In this document: positions 27,458 through 39,125 of the stretch, in pieces | Position numbering within the stretch: position 1 is the first letter of the stretch | Layout of the letters: each line of letters opens with the position of its first letter | Assembly (NCBI RefSeq): GCF_900461105.1 | Contig: NZ_UFWZ01000001.1 | Span: 2,445,001-2,509,000 of the forward strand | Length of the DNA: 64,000 nucleotides | Direction: 5' to 3' | Origin: Clostridium putrefaciens | Lineage (GTDB): Bacteria > Bacillota > Clostridia > Clostridiales > Clostridiaceae | Program-made: the position numbers and the translations under genes | The notes under the pieces: generated by a model | What the model was told of the DNA's origin: nothing | Databases searched by the model: none | Seen by the model: only the letters and a program-made list of their open reading frames with translations

Positions 27458-28990
27458 TTATTCCCACTCAATAGTTGAGGGTGGCTTTGAGGTTATATCA
27501 TAGACTATTCTATTAACGTCTTTCACTTCATTAACTATTCTTCTAGAGATTTTATCTAGTACTTCGTAGGGAATTCTGCTCCAATCTGAGGTCATACCAT
27601 CAGAGGAATTTACTGCTCTTAAAGCTATTGTATGGCAATACGTTCTCTCATCACCCATAACTCCTACTGACTGTATATTAGGAAGGCATGCAAAGTACTG
27701 CCATATGGTCTCTTCAAGTCCAGCATTTGAAATTTCTTCTCTCATTATAGAATCTGCTTCTCTAACTATGCTTAACTTTTCTTCTGTAACTTCTCCTAAT
27801 ACTCTTATAGCAAGTCCTGGACCTGGGAAAGGCTGTCTCCAAACGAGTTTATGTGGTATTCCAAGCTCCTCACCCACTGCTCTAACTTCGTCTTTAAATA
27901 ATTCTCTTAGAGGTTCTATAAGTTTAAAGTTCATATCTTCTGGAAGTCCCCCTACATTGTGATGACTCTTTATTACGGCAGAGGTATCTGTCCCGCTTTC
28001 TACTACGTCTGGGTATATAGTACCTTGAACCAAGAAGTCTATTTCCCCTAGTTTATTTGCTTCTTCTTCAAATATTCTAATGAATTCTTCTCCGATTATC
28101 TTCCTTTTCTTTTCAGGTTCTGAAACAGATTTAAGTTTTGAAAGAAACCTTTCTTTTGCATTTACTCTTATTATATTTAAATCAAATTCTTCTTTAAATA
28201 CCTTTTCTACCATGTCACCTTCATCTTTTCTAAGTAAACCATGGTCTACAAATATACAGGTTAATTGCTTCCCTACAGCTTTATGAATCAAAAGTGCTGC
28301 TACAGATGAATCTACTCCGCCTGATAATGCACATATAAGTTTCTTGTCTCCTACAATGTTTTTTATTTCTTTTATCTTTTCTTCTGCAAATGAAGCCATA
28401 GTCCAGCTTTTTTCTAACTTACATATCTTATATAAAAAGTTCTCTATCATTAATCTTCCAGCCGGTGTATGCTCTACTTCTGGGTGAAATTGAACTCCGT
28501 ATAATGCCTTTTTTGAATTTTCTATAGCTCCTACAGGACATTTTGAAGTTGTAGATATTATTTTAAATCCTTTTGGCTCTTTAGTTATAAAATCTGTATG
28601 ACTCATCCAACATTGTTCTTTTTCATTAACACCTTTAAATAACAAACTATCATTATCTATATTTATATCAGTCTTTCCATATTCTCTTCCTGTAGATGCT
28701 TTAACTTCTCCACCGAGTACGTGAGCCATAAGCTGAGCTCCATAACAAATGCCTAGTATAGGCACTCCTATATTAAATATTTCTTCACTAATAGTTGGTG
28801 AGTTATCACCATAAACACTATTAGGTCCACCTGTAAAAATCATACCTTTAGGTGACTTTTCTTTTATCTTTTCTATGCTGTAAGTATAAGGAATGATTTC
28901 GCAATATATACCACATTCCCTAACCCTTCTAGCTATTAACTGACTATACTGACCACCAAAATCTATTACTAAAACTAAATCTTTATTCAT
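27458..28990 (-). CDS. guaA: GMP synthase (glutamine-hydrolysing)
   Basis: A 510-residue enzyme converting XMP to GMP with glutamine. The N-terminal glutaminase has the catalytic Cys in GICYGAQL near 83 and His/Glu in FHPEVEHT near 168. The ATP pyrophosphatase motif SGGVDSS is near 223 and the dimerisation domain ends with [11 protein letters not shown] with AGGAGG. It follows guaB by 91 bases without a terminator, so both are likely under the guanine riboswitch upstream of guaB. Confidence 0.97.
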   Translation of the reverse strand: MNKDLVLVIDFGGQYSQLIARRVRECGIYCEIIPYTYSIEKIKEKSPKGMIFTGGPNSVYGDNSPTISEEIFNIGVPILGICYGAQLMAHVLGGEVKASTGREYGKTDINIDNDSLLFKGVNEKEQCWMSHTDFITKEPKGFKIISTTSKCPVGAIENSKKALYGVQFHPEVEHTPAGRLMIENFLYKICKLEKSWTMASFAEEKIKEIKNIVGDKKLICALSGGVDSSVAALLIHKAVGKQLTCIFVDHGLLRKDEGDMVEKVFKEEFDLNIIRVNAKERFLSKLKSVSEPEKKRKIIGEEFIRIFEEEANKLGEIDFLVQGTIYPDVVESGTDTSAVIKSHHNVGGLPEDMNFKLIEPLRELFKDEVRAVGEELGIPHKLVWRQPFPGPGLAIRVLGEVTEEKLSIVREADSIMREEISNAGLEETIWQYFACLPNIQSVGVMGDERTYCHTIALRAVNSSDGMTSDWSRIPYEVLDKISRRIVNEVKDVNRIVYDITSKPPSTIEWE

Positions 28991-29011
28991 GCAATCCTCC
29001 TAAGTTAATAT

Positions 29012-29050
29012 ATAATTTTAAGCTCATATAATTTTAAGCTCATATAATTT
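29012..29050. repeat. 16-base tandem repeat
   Basis: ATAATTTTAAGCTCAT occurs at 29012-29027 and 29028-29043, followed by a partial third copy, in the guaB-guaA gap. Confidence 0.9.
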
Positions 29051-29081
29051 CGATTCTGTATACTTTTGATTATATATACCT

Positions 29082-30560
<1,479 letters not shown>

Positions 30561-30627
30561 TTATCTTAAGACATTACTGCAAAAACTTTAAACTTAAATA
30601 ATCAAACTAGTATTCCCATAAGTAAAT

Positions 30628-30675
30628 AAAAACATACCAATTTTCACTTTACTCTAAGTGAAAATTAATATGTCT
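30628..30675 (-). terminator. riboswitch expression-platform terminator
   Basis: A long stem with arms ACATATTAATTTTCACTT and AAGTGAAAATTGGTATGT (minus strand, about 30629-30674) followed by five T. A competing pairing of ATTAATATATC (just after the aptamer) with GACATATTAAT would break it, giving a plausible antiterminator. Confidence 0.8.
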
Positions 30676-30697
30676 TTAAAAGATATATTAATCCCCA

Positions 30698-30763
30698 CTC
30701 ATAGTCGAATAATTTTTGGTATTCGGTAGATACTCCCAACCTTATCTTGGGTATATATGAGTT
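30698..30763 (-). promoter_or_regulatory. guanine riboswitch aptamer
   Basis: On the minus strand P1 ACTCAT/ATGAGT encloses the conserved purine-aptamer core: J1/2 and P2 ending AAGGTTGGGAG, J2/3 TATCTACC, P3 and J3/1 GACTATGAG. The C in GACTAT (position 74 of the xpt numbering) specifies guanine rather than adenine. It precedes guaB, whose product makes guanine nucleotides, so ligand should switch the operon off through the adjoining terminator. The loop base usually U48 is A here. Confidence 0.93.
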
Positions 30764-30828
30764 GAATATATTCCTGCATAATTTTATATTTTTGCATTTA
30801 AAACTTCTTTATTTAAATATTTGTTAGT

Positions 30829-30857
30829 ATTATACTTCAACAAAGATGTTAATGCAA
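30829..30857 (-). promoter_or_regulatory. guaBA promoter
   Basis: On the minus strand TTGCAT (30852-30857), 17-base spacer, TATAAT (30829-30834). Transcription would start near 30822, about 60 bases before the aptamer. Confidence 0.82.
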
Positions 30858-30888
30858 TAGGAATTGAGGCTAATTTCGAAAAACATTT

Positions 30889-30927
30889 AAAAAAGCTACT
30901 CAATTTTTATTTTGAATAGCTTTAAAT
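30889..30927 (-). terminator. terminator of the pilin-like gene
   Basis: Stem AAAGCTATTCAA/TTGAGTAGCTTT (minus strand, about 30892-30924) followed by a T run, about 50 bases after the stop. Confidence 0.82.
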
Positions 30928-30974
30928 ACATTTCACTTGATTTTATTCTTTCCTATTTACTTTTTATAATTAAA

Positions 30975-31364
30975 TTAATCAATAACACTAACGTCATCTG
31001 TTGGATAAATCTTCTCTTTATCAATCATAATTACTATATTATCACCAGTTTTAGATATAGAAAATTCTCCTTGTTTTGATTTTGGTTTTGGCATAACCTG
31101 AATGTGTTTTTTAATTTTACCGTTTAATGTTTCAATATTATCAAAATCAACATCTTTGATTTCTTCATTTGCAATGCATGCATTAACTACATTATATATA
31201 GTTTTAGCATTAGCCACATCTGTTTTTATCTTAGCCTCCTTAGTAACATTAGAAAACTTTGGTACAACTAGTGTTGCTAATATACCTATAATTGATATAA
31301 CTATTAAAAGCTCTATTAATGTAAACCCCTTGTTTTTTTTGTTTGGTCTAGAAAATCTTTTCAC
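30975..31364 (-). CDS. type IV pilin-like protein (prepilin)
   Basis: A 129-residue class III-signal prepilin. A short basic leader (MKRFSRPNKKNKG) is followed by FTLIELLIVISIIGILATLVVP, so prepilin peptidase would cut after Gly13, leaving F+1 and Glu+5. The C-terminal domain is short, with KIKTDVANAKTIYNVV typical of pseudopilins. No pilus assembly genes adjoin it. It has its own terminator. Role could be a minor pilin or competence-type pseudopilin; sequence does not decide. Confidence 0.85.
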   Translation of the reverse strand: MKRFSRPNKKNKGFTLIELLIVISIIGILATLVVPKFSNVTKEAKIKTDVANAKTIYNVVNACIANEEIKDVDFDNIETLNGKIKKHIQVMPKPKSKQGEFSISKTGDNIVIMIDKEKIYPTDDVSVID

Positions 31365-31554
31365 TTTATTTGTCTCCTTTAATTTTATTAGGTATACTTC
31401 TAAAATTTCATCATTAACGTTTTATATTAAGAAGTTTAAAACATTTAATCTTAAATCTTATAATTTACAATGAATTCTATTTGTGTACCTAGCTATAATT
31501 CTTAACTCAATTCACATAGCTTATTCATAGTTTTTAACTATTTTTAAATAATTA

Positions 31555-31596
31555 AAAATACCTCTTAAATATGTATACATATTTAAGAGGTATTTT
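31555..31596. terminator. 42-base perfect palindrome, likely terminator
   Basis: Every base from 31555 to 31596 pairs across the centre at 31575/31576. A and T runs at both ends make it a bidirectional terminator-like hairpin between groEL and the pilin gene, 25 bases beyond the groEL terminator. Confidence 0.75.
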
Positions 31597-31620
31597 ATTT
31601 GAACCCATATTAAATTAACA

Positions 31621-31660
31621 AAAAAAAGATGTCTTGGTAATCCAAAACATCTTTTAATAT
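31621..31660 (-). terminator. terminator of groESL
   Basis: Stem AAAAGATGTTTTGG/CCAAGACATCTTTT (minus strand, about 31625-31656) followed by a T run, 17 bases after the groEL stop. Confidence 0.88.
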
Positions 31661-31676
31661 TAAGCTTTTGTTTGTT

Positions 31677-33302
<1,626 letters not shown>

Positions 33303-33348
33303 TTATATTCACCCTCCTGAAATAATATTATGATTTCCTTATGTGTAA

Positions 33349-33633
33349 CTATTCAACAATAGCTAATATATCGTCTTGTTTTAAGATAGTGTATTCCTCT
33401 GAATCAATCTTAACTTCTGTACCTGCATATTTAGAGAATAATACCTTATCTCCAACCTTTACTTCCATCTTAATATCTTTTCCTTCAACATATCCACCAG
33501 GTCCTACTGCTACTACTGTTGCTTCTTGAGGTCTTTCTTTTGCTGTACCTGTTAAAACTATTCCGCTTTTAGTCTTTTCCTCTGCTTCTAATCTCTTTAT
33601 TACTACCCTGTCTCCAAGTGGTCTAATATTCAT
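33349..33633 (-). CDS. groS: co-chaperonin GroES
   Basis: A 94-residue cap for GroEL. Signature IRPLGDRVVIKRLEAEEKTK at residues 3-22, mobile loop SGIVLTGTAKERPQ, and VGDKVLFSKYAGTEV near 62. ATG with GGAGG. First gene of the heat-shock operon, directly after CIRCE. Confidence 0.98.
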   Translation of the reverse strand: MNIRPLGDRVVIKRLEAEEKTKSGIVLTGTAKERPQEATVVAVGPGGYVEGKDIKMEVKVGDKVLFSKYAGTEVKIDSEEYTILKQDDILAIVE

Positions 33634-33693
33634 TTAAACCCCTCCTTAATGTATTTATTTTTACTTTATATAAATTAATTGATTGCCTTATTG

Positions 33694-33720
33694 TTAGCAC
33701 TCTATTTGGATGAGTGCTAA
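33694..33720 (-). promoter_or_regulatory. CIRCE operator (HrcA site)
   Basis: Perfect TTAGCACTC-N9-GAGTGCTAA, the consensus without a mismatch. It starts at the transcription start of groES, where HrcA binding blocks expression until heat shock. Confidence 0.97.
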
Positions 33721-33730
33721 TACAATTCTT

Positions 33731-33759
33731 ATAATAAAGAATAATCAACATAAATTCAA
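33731..33759 (-). promoter_or_regulatory. groESL promoter
   Basis: On the minus strand TTGAAT (33754-33759), 17-base spacer, TATTAT (33731-33736), immediately upstream of CIRCE. Confidence 0.8.
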
Positions 33760-33985
33760 ATTTACTTAAATATCTAATATGCTTAATATTGGCATTAACA
33801 TACCAAATCCTCGTTCTTAATAGCTATTCCGCAATATTTCTTCCATTTTGTGTTTTAAACAGTTTTATATTGATATTTTTATATTATAATAGAGTCTATA
33901 TATTATAATAAATTATTTATATAATTATGTACTCTATTTTTAATTAATATTCAAATAATCGAAATTTATGATAGGGGCGCTTATT

Positions 33986-34627
33986 ATGAACAAACTAAAT
34001 GAATTCATTTCATTATTATGTGGTTTAGTCCTAGCCTTATTTTTATTAAGTTCTAGTACAATATTTGCTTTAAACTTTAAAACCTTATATAAAATTGATA
34101 TAACTAAATTAAACATTCCATCAGAGGCTAATATAAGTAAGGAAGCCACAATAAAAAATTATACTATCCTTATTGATTACCTTAGTCCTTTTAATAATGA
34201 TGATTTAATTTTCGAAGACTTTTTTATGTCTGATGAAGGAAGAGAACACTTTGTAGATGTAAAAAATATATTTAATATCATAACTTATGTTTCTCTTTCC
34301 ACCTTTATATTATCCCTAATCTTTATAACTCACCTTTCAAGAATAAGAAACTTTTCTTTTCTAAAATATGCTTACTTTATGTTAATATTAATTCCCCTAA
34401 CATTAGCTATACCTTTTATAATAAACTTCGATAGATCTTTTATAAGATTTCATGAAATATTCTTTTCAAATGATTACTGGTTATTTGATCCTATAAAAGA
34501 TCCTATTATAAATATTTTACCTCAGGAATTCTTTTTTCATGAGTCTATGCTCATACTATCACTTTTATGTATATGTTCAATATGTCTTATATTCTTACAC
34601 AAAAGGTTACGTAACGATAAAACTTAA
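33986..34627 (+). CDS. TIGR01906/DUF1461 family membrane protein
   Basis: A 213-residue membrane protein with four spans (about 6-26, 98-118, 128-148 and 185-205). The family pattern is present: NYTILIDYLSPF in the first extracytoplasmic loop, then GREHFVDVKNIF, and WLFDPIKDPIINILPQEFF before the last span. Function of the family is unknown; in lactobacilli and streptococci it is a conserved membrane protein. The ATG at 33986 is preferred over 33968, with a weak AGGGGC upstream. Confidence 0.85.
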   Translation: MNKLNEFISLLCGLVLALFLLSSSTIFALNFKTLYKIDITKLNIPSEANISKEATIKNYTILIDYLSPFNNDDLIFEDFFMSDEGREHFVDVKNIFNIITYVSLSTFILSLIFITHLSRIRNFSFLKYAYFMLILIPLTLAIPFIINFDRSFIRFHEIFFSNDYWLFDPIKDPIINILPQEFFFHESMLILSLLCICSICLIFLHKRLRNDKT

Positions 34628-34637
34628 AAGTTTGTAA

Positions 34638-34671
34638 TTTAGAAAGATAAATCTTTTATCTTTCTAAATTT
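34638..34671. terminator. bidirectional terminator
   Basis: Stem TTTAGAAAGATAA/TTATCTTTCTAAA (34638-34650 with 34656-34668). It covers the stop codon of the minus-strand hydrogenase gene and lies just after the DUF1461 gene. Confidence 0.82.
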
Positions 34672-36149
34672 ATATCTTGAAATTCTTTTAATCTATCATT
34701 TTCAATTACAGACTTTTTACTAGCTTCATTACTAAATTTAATAAATAGCCCCTTAGATTTCATTGGTGGTAATAGCGTTGCAGGTCCTCCAGTGCATCCA
34801 CCCTCACACATCATACCTTCAATAAAGTTTCCATTTAATCTTCCAACTTTAGCCATAGCCATAGCCTTTTTAACTTCAGTAGTCCCACTTACTCTAACCG
34901 GTTTAAAATCTACCTTTATATTGCTATCTTTTATAAAGTTTTCAATAGCTGCTGTAAGTCCTCCACCATTTGCAAATCCTCTTCCAAATGTAGAAGCCTC
35001 ATCAATTGATTGTTCATCACAATTTTCAGGATCTATATTAAAAGCATCCATAATTGCTGCTATTTCTTCAAAAGTTAACACATAATCTACATCACCTTTT
35101 AATTCATCTCTTGTAGCCTCACTCTTTTTAGCTACACAAGGCCCTACAAATATTACCTTTGCTAATTTATCCTTTGATTTAATAAATCTAGCTGTGGCTA
35201 TCATAGGAGATACAGTGGTTGAAACTCTTTCTATTTGATTTGGAAACTTCTTTTCTATAAAGTTCACAAATCCTGGGCAACAAGAATTAGTCATATACTT
35301 ATGACCTTTTTCAATTCTTTCAACAAATTCTTTACTTTCATGAACCGTTACAGCATCTGCTCCACAAGCTGCTTCAAATATATCTTTAAATCCAACCTTT
35401 TTAAAGGCATCTCTAACTTTACCCATAGTTACTTTAGGTCCAAACTGTCCTGCAATAGCTGGAGCTACAACTGCATAAATATTAGAACCTTCTTTTGCTA
35501 ATTCCTGAACCACGGGAACTATGTAACTTTTGTCTGATATCGCTCCAAAAGGACATGCAGATATGCAACTTCCACAATTTATACAATGTTCTTCTTCTAT
35601 TATAGCTCGTCTATCTTCTTCTCTGACTTCTAAAGCCCCCGTAGGACAAACCCCCTTACAAGGCCTCATGACTTCAGATATTGCATCATAAGGACATGCT
35701 TTTTTACACAATCCACATTCCTTACACAATTCTTGATTTATATAAGCTTTACCAGCCACCTTAACCATAGCATTAGCTGGACATACCTCCATACACTTGT
35801 GCGCTATGCACCCTCTACAGGCCTCTGTTACATTAAACTTATTTATAGGACATCTATCACAAGCTGCATCTATTATATATACTATTTGCTTTTCATCTTT
35901 AATATTAATAAATTCCGTTTTAGGATGGTCACCATCTGGAAGACACCCCCTAGCTAATTTAACTCTTTCATTTAATATTGATCTTTCCTTATGAACACAA
36001 CATCTATAAGTAGGGGTATTTCCACTAATAATTTTATAGGGTATGTTTTTTAAACTTTCATCATCAAGCTTACCCTCATTAGCTAATACAGCAACATCTT
36101 TTAAAACCTCATGCTTTAATCTTTTTAATTGAGTTTCAAAATGGAACAT
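34656..36149 (-). CDS. monomeric [FeFe] hydrogenase, group B
   Basis: A 497-residue hydrogenase. The N-terminal region has a Cys-rich segment (CDRCPINK...CRGCIAHKCMEVCP), then two ferredoxin-type [4Fe-4S] motifs (CKECGLCKKACP and CINCGSCISACP). The H-cluster motifs are of the group B form: TNSCCPG near 290, GPCVAKKSE near 337 and MMCEGGCTGGP near 452, all cluster Cys present. Group B enzymes presumably couple ferredoxin and H2, but few have been studied. ATG at 36149 fits AGAGGTG; the GTG at 36158 overlaps it. An extended -10 TGATATAAT on the minus strand near 36240 may be its promoter. Confidence 0.93.
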   Translation of the reverse strand: MFHFETQLKRLKHEVLKDVAVLANEGKLDDESLKNIPYKIISGNTPTYRCCVHKERSILNERVKLARGCLPDGDHPKTEFINIKDEKQIVYIIDAACDRCPINKFNVTEACRGCIAHKCMEVCPANAMVKVAGKAYINQELCKECGLCKKACPYDAISEVMRPCKGVCPTGALEVREEDRRAIIEEEHCINCGSCISACPFGAISDKSYIVPVVQELAKEGSNIYAVVAPAIAGQFGPKVTMGKVRDAFKKVGFKDIFEAACGADAVTVHESKEFVERIEKGHKYMTNSCCPGFVNFIEKKFPNQIERVSTTVSPMIATARFIKSKDKLAKVIFVGPCVAKKSEATRDELKGDVDYVLTFEEIAAIMDAFNIDPENCDEQSIDEASTFGRGFANGGGLTAAIENFIKDSNIKVDFKPVRVSGTTEVKKAMAMAKVGRLNGNFIEGMMCEGGCTGGPATLLPPMKSKGLFIKFSNEASKKSVIENDRLKEFQDINLER

Positions 36150-36325
36150 AATATACACCTCTTTAAATAAATACTTGTACTATCTTAAATCTTTAAAAAT
36201 TAGTACAGCTAGAAAGACTATTCGTAAACAATTTCATTTCTATTATATCAGATTTGCATTAAAATAGTATCAACCTTTTGCTGTGTTTTTGTTATTATTA
36301 TCTTTTTAAACCTAATTAAATAAAG

Positions 36326-36372
36326 GTAAAGGTAGGGTATATAAACCTTTTTATATTCCCTACCTTTACTAA
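36326..36372 (-). terminator. terminator of the ogg gene
   Basis: An 18-pair stem with one mismatch (GTAAAGGTAGGGWATATA arms) followed on the minus strand by a T-rich tract. The rest of 36150-36487 is AT-rich with no gene visible. Confidence 0.82.
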
Positions 36373-36487
36373 ATAAGTATAATCATATTTAAATTATATG
36401 TTTCATTAATGCCATCAAGTTTATATTGATCACAATTGATATTCATCACAATCTATATAATATTTAAAATAAGTACTGAATTAAATT

Positions 36488-37438
36488 TTACATTTTAATA
36501 CTATTTTCTCTTGCATAATAAAATAAATATTGCTGTGCAAAACCTGAAAGTTCATTAAATCTATCTTTTCCAAATTCCCTTATTTTCTTTAAGGAAACAT
36601 CTGGTGCTAAATAGAAATGTTGCATAGCTCTTTTAACCCATACATCCACTGGAAAGGCTGAGTACTTTTGCATAGAAAATAACATTATACAATCTGCAAC
36701 CTTAGGACCTATTCCTGAAAAGTTTTGAAGGCTTACATGGCAAGTATCATCATCACAGGTTTTAATATAATCTAAATCATACTTTATTGTATCTTCTATT
36801 TCTATTTCTATTTCATCCACTATGTTTTCATTTTTTATTTTTTCGCATAAAACTTTAGCATTGTAAATCTTATCTACAGAATCCTTTATATATTTTGCTC
36901 TAAATCCAACACTACAACCACCAATATCCTCTAACGAAACCCCTTGTAGGTCTTCTATTCTAGGAAAAGCATAATATATCTTTCCTTTATATTCAATAGT
37001 CTTTCCCCACTTACTACTTATATTGTTTATAGCCCTTTTTATCATAGGTATTCTATTATTTGCAGATATTATAAATGATACAGTAAGCTCAAAAGGATCT
37101 TGGCGAAGTATCCTTATACCATCTCCAAAATTAACAGCCCTTTTTAGTAAAGGATCTTTGCTAAGTTCTAGTTTTATATCTTTGTAATCTCTTTGAAGAT
37201 CAAAGTAGTTTTCCCAAATACTTTTAAATTCCTCTTCTGTAGTATTATATATAGCCACATCTTCATCTCTTTTTTCTACTTCAATAACCCTCTCAAAAGC
37301 AACTCCTATATAGTTTCCATTTTCCTCCCTATCCCATCTGAAACATTGACCACAATCAAATATGTGTATAAGATTAAAATTCTTCACCTTTTTTATAATT
37401 ATCCCCTTGTCAAAACTTTCAATACTTTTATAATCCAT
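36488..37438 (-). CDS. ogg: 8-oxoguanine DNA glycosylase (OGG1 type)
   Basis: A 316-residue base-excision repair enzyme. The N-terminal OGG_N domain has the FDCGQCFRW motif at about 27-35. The helix-hairpin-helix GPD domain follows: FRAKYI near 182 carries the catalytic Lys, LQNFSGIGPKVADCI is the HhH, and FPVDVWVKR near 267 carries the catalytic Asp. This eukaryote-like OGG1 form is known in clostridia. ATG with AAAGGAG. Separate unit with its own terminator. Confidence 0.92.
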   Translation of the reverse strand: MDYKSIESFDKGIIIKKVKNFNLIHIFDCGQCFRWDREENGNYIGVAFERVIEVEKRDEDVAIYNTTEEEFKSIWENYFDLQRDYKDIKLELSKDPLLKRAVNFGDGIRILRQDPFELTVSFIISANNRIPMIKRAINNISSKWGKTIEYKGKIYYAFPRIEDLQGVSLEDIGGCSVGFRAKYIKDSVDKIYNAKVLCEKIKNENIVDEIEIEIEDTIKYDLDYIKTCDDDTCHVSLQNFSGIGPKVADCIMLFSMQKYSAFPVDVWVKRAMQHFYLAPDVSLKKIREFGKDRFNELSGFAQQYLFYYARENSIKM

Positions 37439-37685
37439 AGCTTTTCTCCTTTAACTATTTTCTTTGTATTTTGAAAATAACAGTTCAAGGTATGACATAT
37501 CTCTTAATACGCCTTAATTTCTTTAATAAATATTATTATAAGATAACTCTATTCTAAAATCAAATATAGAGTAATTAATCCCTAATTTTTTTAGAATTAT
37601 AATCTTATATCTTTAAAATATAATCAAAAATAGACTATCATATTAAAAAGTTTTGCTTTTAAAGATAACTACTCCGAACAAGACA

Positions 37686-37730
37686 AAAGGGCCTTTTAAT
37701 GTGTTTTTATACATATTAAAAGGCCCCAAT
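37686..37730 (-). terminator. terminator of nfnAB
   Basis: Stem GGGCCTTTTAATRTGT-type arms (37689-37704 with 37711-37726) followed on the minus strand by CTTTTGTC, 13 bases after the nfnB stop. The rest of 37439-37685 holds nothing I recognise. Confidence 0.85.
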
Positions 37731-37742
37731 TATCTTACTTTA

Positions 37743-39125
37743 TTATTTACTTAAAAATTCGTCTATGGATGCTGCTGCCTTCTTACCGGCTCCCATAGCA
37801 AGTATTACTGTAGCTGCTCCTGTTACCGCATCTCCACCAGCATATACTTTTTCTCTTGTTGTAAGTCCTGTTTCTTCTTCTGTTACAATACATTTTCTAC
37901 TATTTATTTCAAGACCTTTTGTAGTTGAAGGAATCAATGGATTTGGTGATGTCCCAAGTGACATTATAACTGTATCTAATTCTAGAACAAATTCTGACCC
38001 TTCAATTTCAACAGGTTTTCTTCTTCCTGATGCATCTGCTTCTCCAAGTTCCATTCTTACACACTTCATTCCAGTAACCCATCCCTTATCATCTGTAAGT
38101 ATTTCTACTGGATTTGTTAATAGATCAAATATAACTCCTTCTTCTTTAGCATGATGAACTTCTTCTGCTCTTGCTGGAAGTTCAGATTCTGATCTTCTAT
38201 ATACTATGTGTGACTCTGCCCCTAATCTTAATGCAGTTCTAGCAGCATCCATAGCAACATTTCCCCCACCTACTACTGCAACTTTGTCTCCAACTCTTAT
38301 AGGTGTAGAATATCCTTCTTTAAATGCTTTCATTAAGTTATTTCTAGTTAGGAATTCATTAGCAGAACATACTCCATTAGCATTTTCTCCTGGTATCCCC
38401 ATAAACTTTGGAAGACCTGCGCCAGACCCTATAAATATAGCATCAAAGTCTTCTTCTTCAAATAATTGATCTATAGTTACAGTTCTTCCAACTATTACGT
38501 TAGTTTCTACTTTAACACCTAACTTCTTAACATTTTCTATTTCATGTTTAACTACTGTATCTTTTGGAAGTCTAAATTCTGGTATTCCGTATACTAAAAC
38601 TCCACCGGCCTCATGTAATGCTTCAAAAATGGTTACATCATAGCCTTTTTTAGCAAGCTCTCCAGCACAAGTGAGTCCTGCAGGCCCACTTCCTACTACA
38701 GCTACCTTTTTCCCATTTTTAGGATCAACTTTTGAAAGATCAACATTATTTTCTCTTGAATAGTCCGCTACGAATCTTTCAAGCTTACCAATAGCAACAG
38801 CTTCTCCTTTTATACCTAGTATGCATTTACCTTCACATTGTACTTCTTGAGGACATACTCTACCACAGACTGCTGGAAGTGCACTAGATTTAGCTATAAC
38901 CCTTGCTGCTTCTTCAAATTCACCATTTTTTACATATTGAATAAACTCTGGTATTTGAATTGTTACTGGGCATTGAGTTACGCATAGAGGTTTTTTACAA
39001 TTTAAACATCTAGAAGCTTCTTCCATGGCTTCTTCTTTTGTATATCCTAAACAAACTTCTTCAAAATTAGTCGCTCTTATCTTTGGATCTTGTTCTGATA
39101 TTGGAGTTCTTTTCATTCTATCCAT
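37743..39125 (-). CDS. nfnB: NfnB / GltA-type flavoprotein (NADPH side)
   Basis: A 460-residue GltA-family flavoprotein with N-terminal [4Fe-4S] cysteines (CLNCKKPLC...C near 41-52 and CGRVCPQEVQCEGKC near 91-105), FAD motif GSGPAGLTCAGEL near 144 and NADPH motif GGGNVAMDAARTA near 285. Alone it resembles glutamate synthase small subunit, but pairing with the next gene identifies NfnAB, which bifurcates electrons between NADPH, NAD+ and ferredoxin. The ATG overlaps the nfnA stop (TAATG), indicating coupled translation. Confidence 0.92.
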   Translation of the reverse strand: MDRMKRTPISEQDPKIRATNFEEVCLGYTKEEAMEEASRCLNCKKPLCVTQCPVTIQIPEFIQYVKNGEFEEAARVIAKSSALPAVCGRVCPQEVQCEGKCILGIKGEAVAIGKLERFVADYSRENNVDLSKVDPKNGKKVAVVGSGPAGLTCAGELAKKGYDVTIFEALHEAGGVLVYGIPEFRLPKDTVVKHEIENVKKLGVKVETNVIVGRTVTIDQLFEEEDFDAIFIGSGAGLPKFMGIPGENANGVCSANEFLTRNNLMKAFKEGYSTPIRVGDKVAVVGGGNVAMDAARTALRLGAESHIVYRRSESELPARAEEVHHAKEEGVIFDLLTNPVEILTDDKGWVTGMKCVRMELGEADASGRRKPVEIEGSEFVLELDTVIMSLGTSPNPLIPSTTKGLEINSRKCIVTEEETGLTTREKVYAGGDAVTGAATVILAMGAGKKAAASIDEFLSK

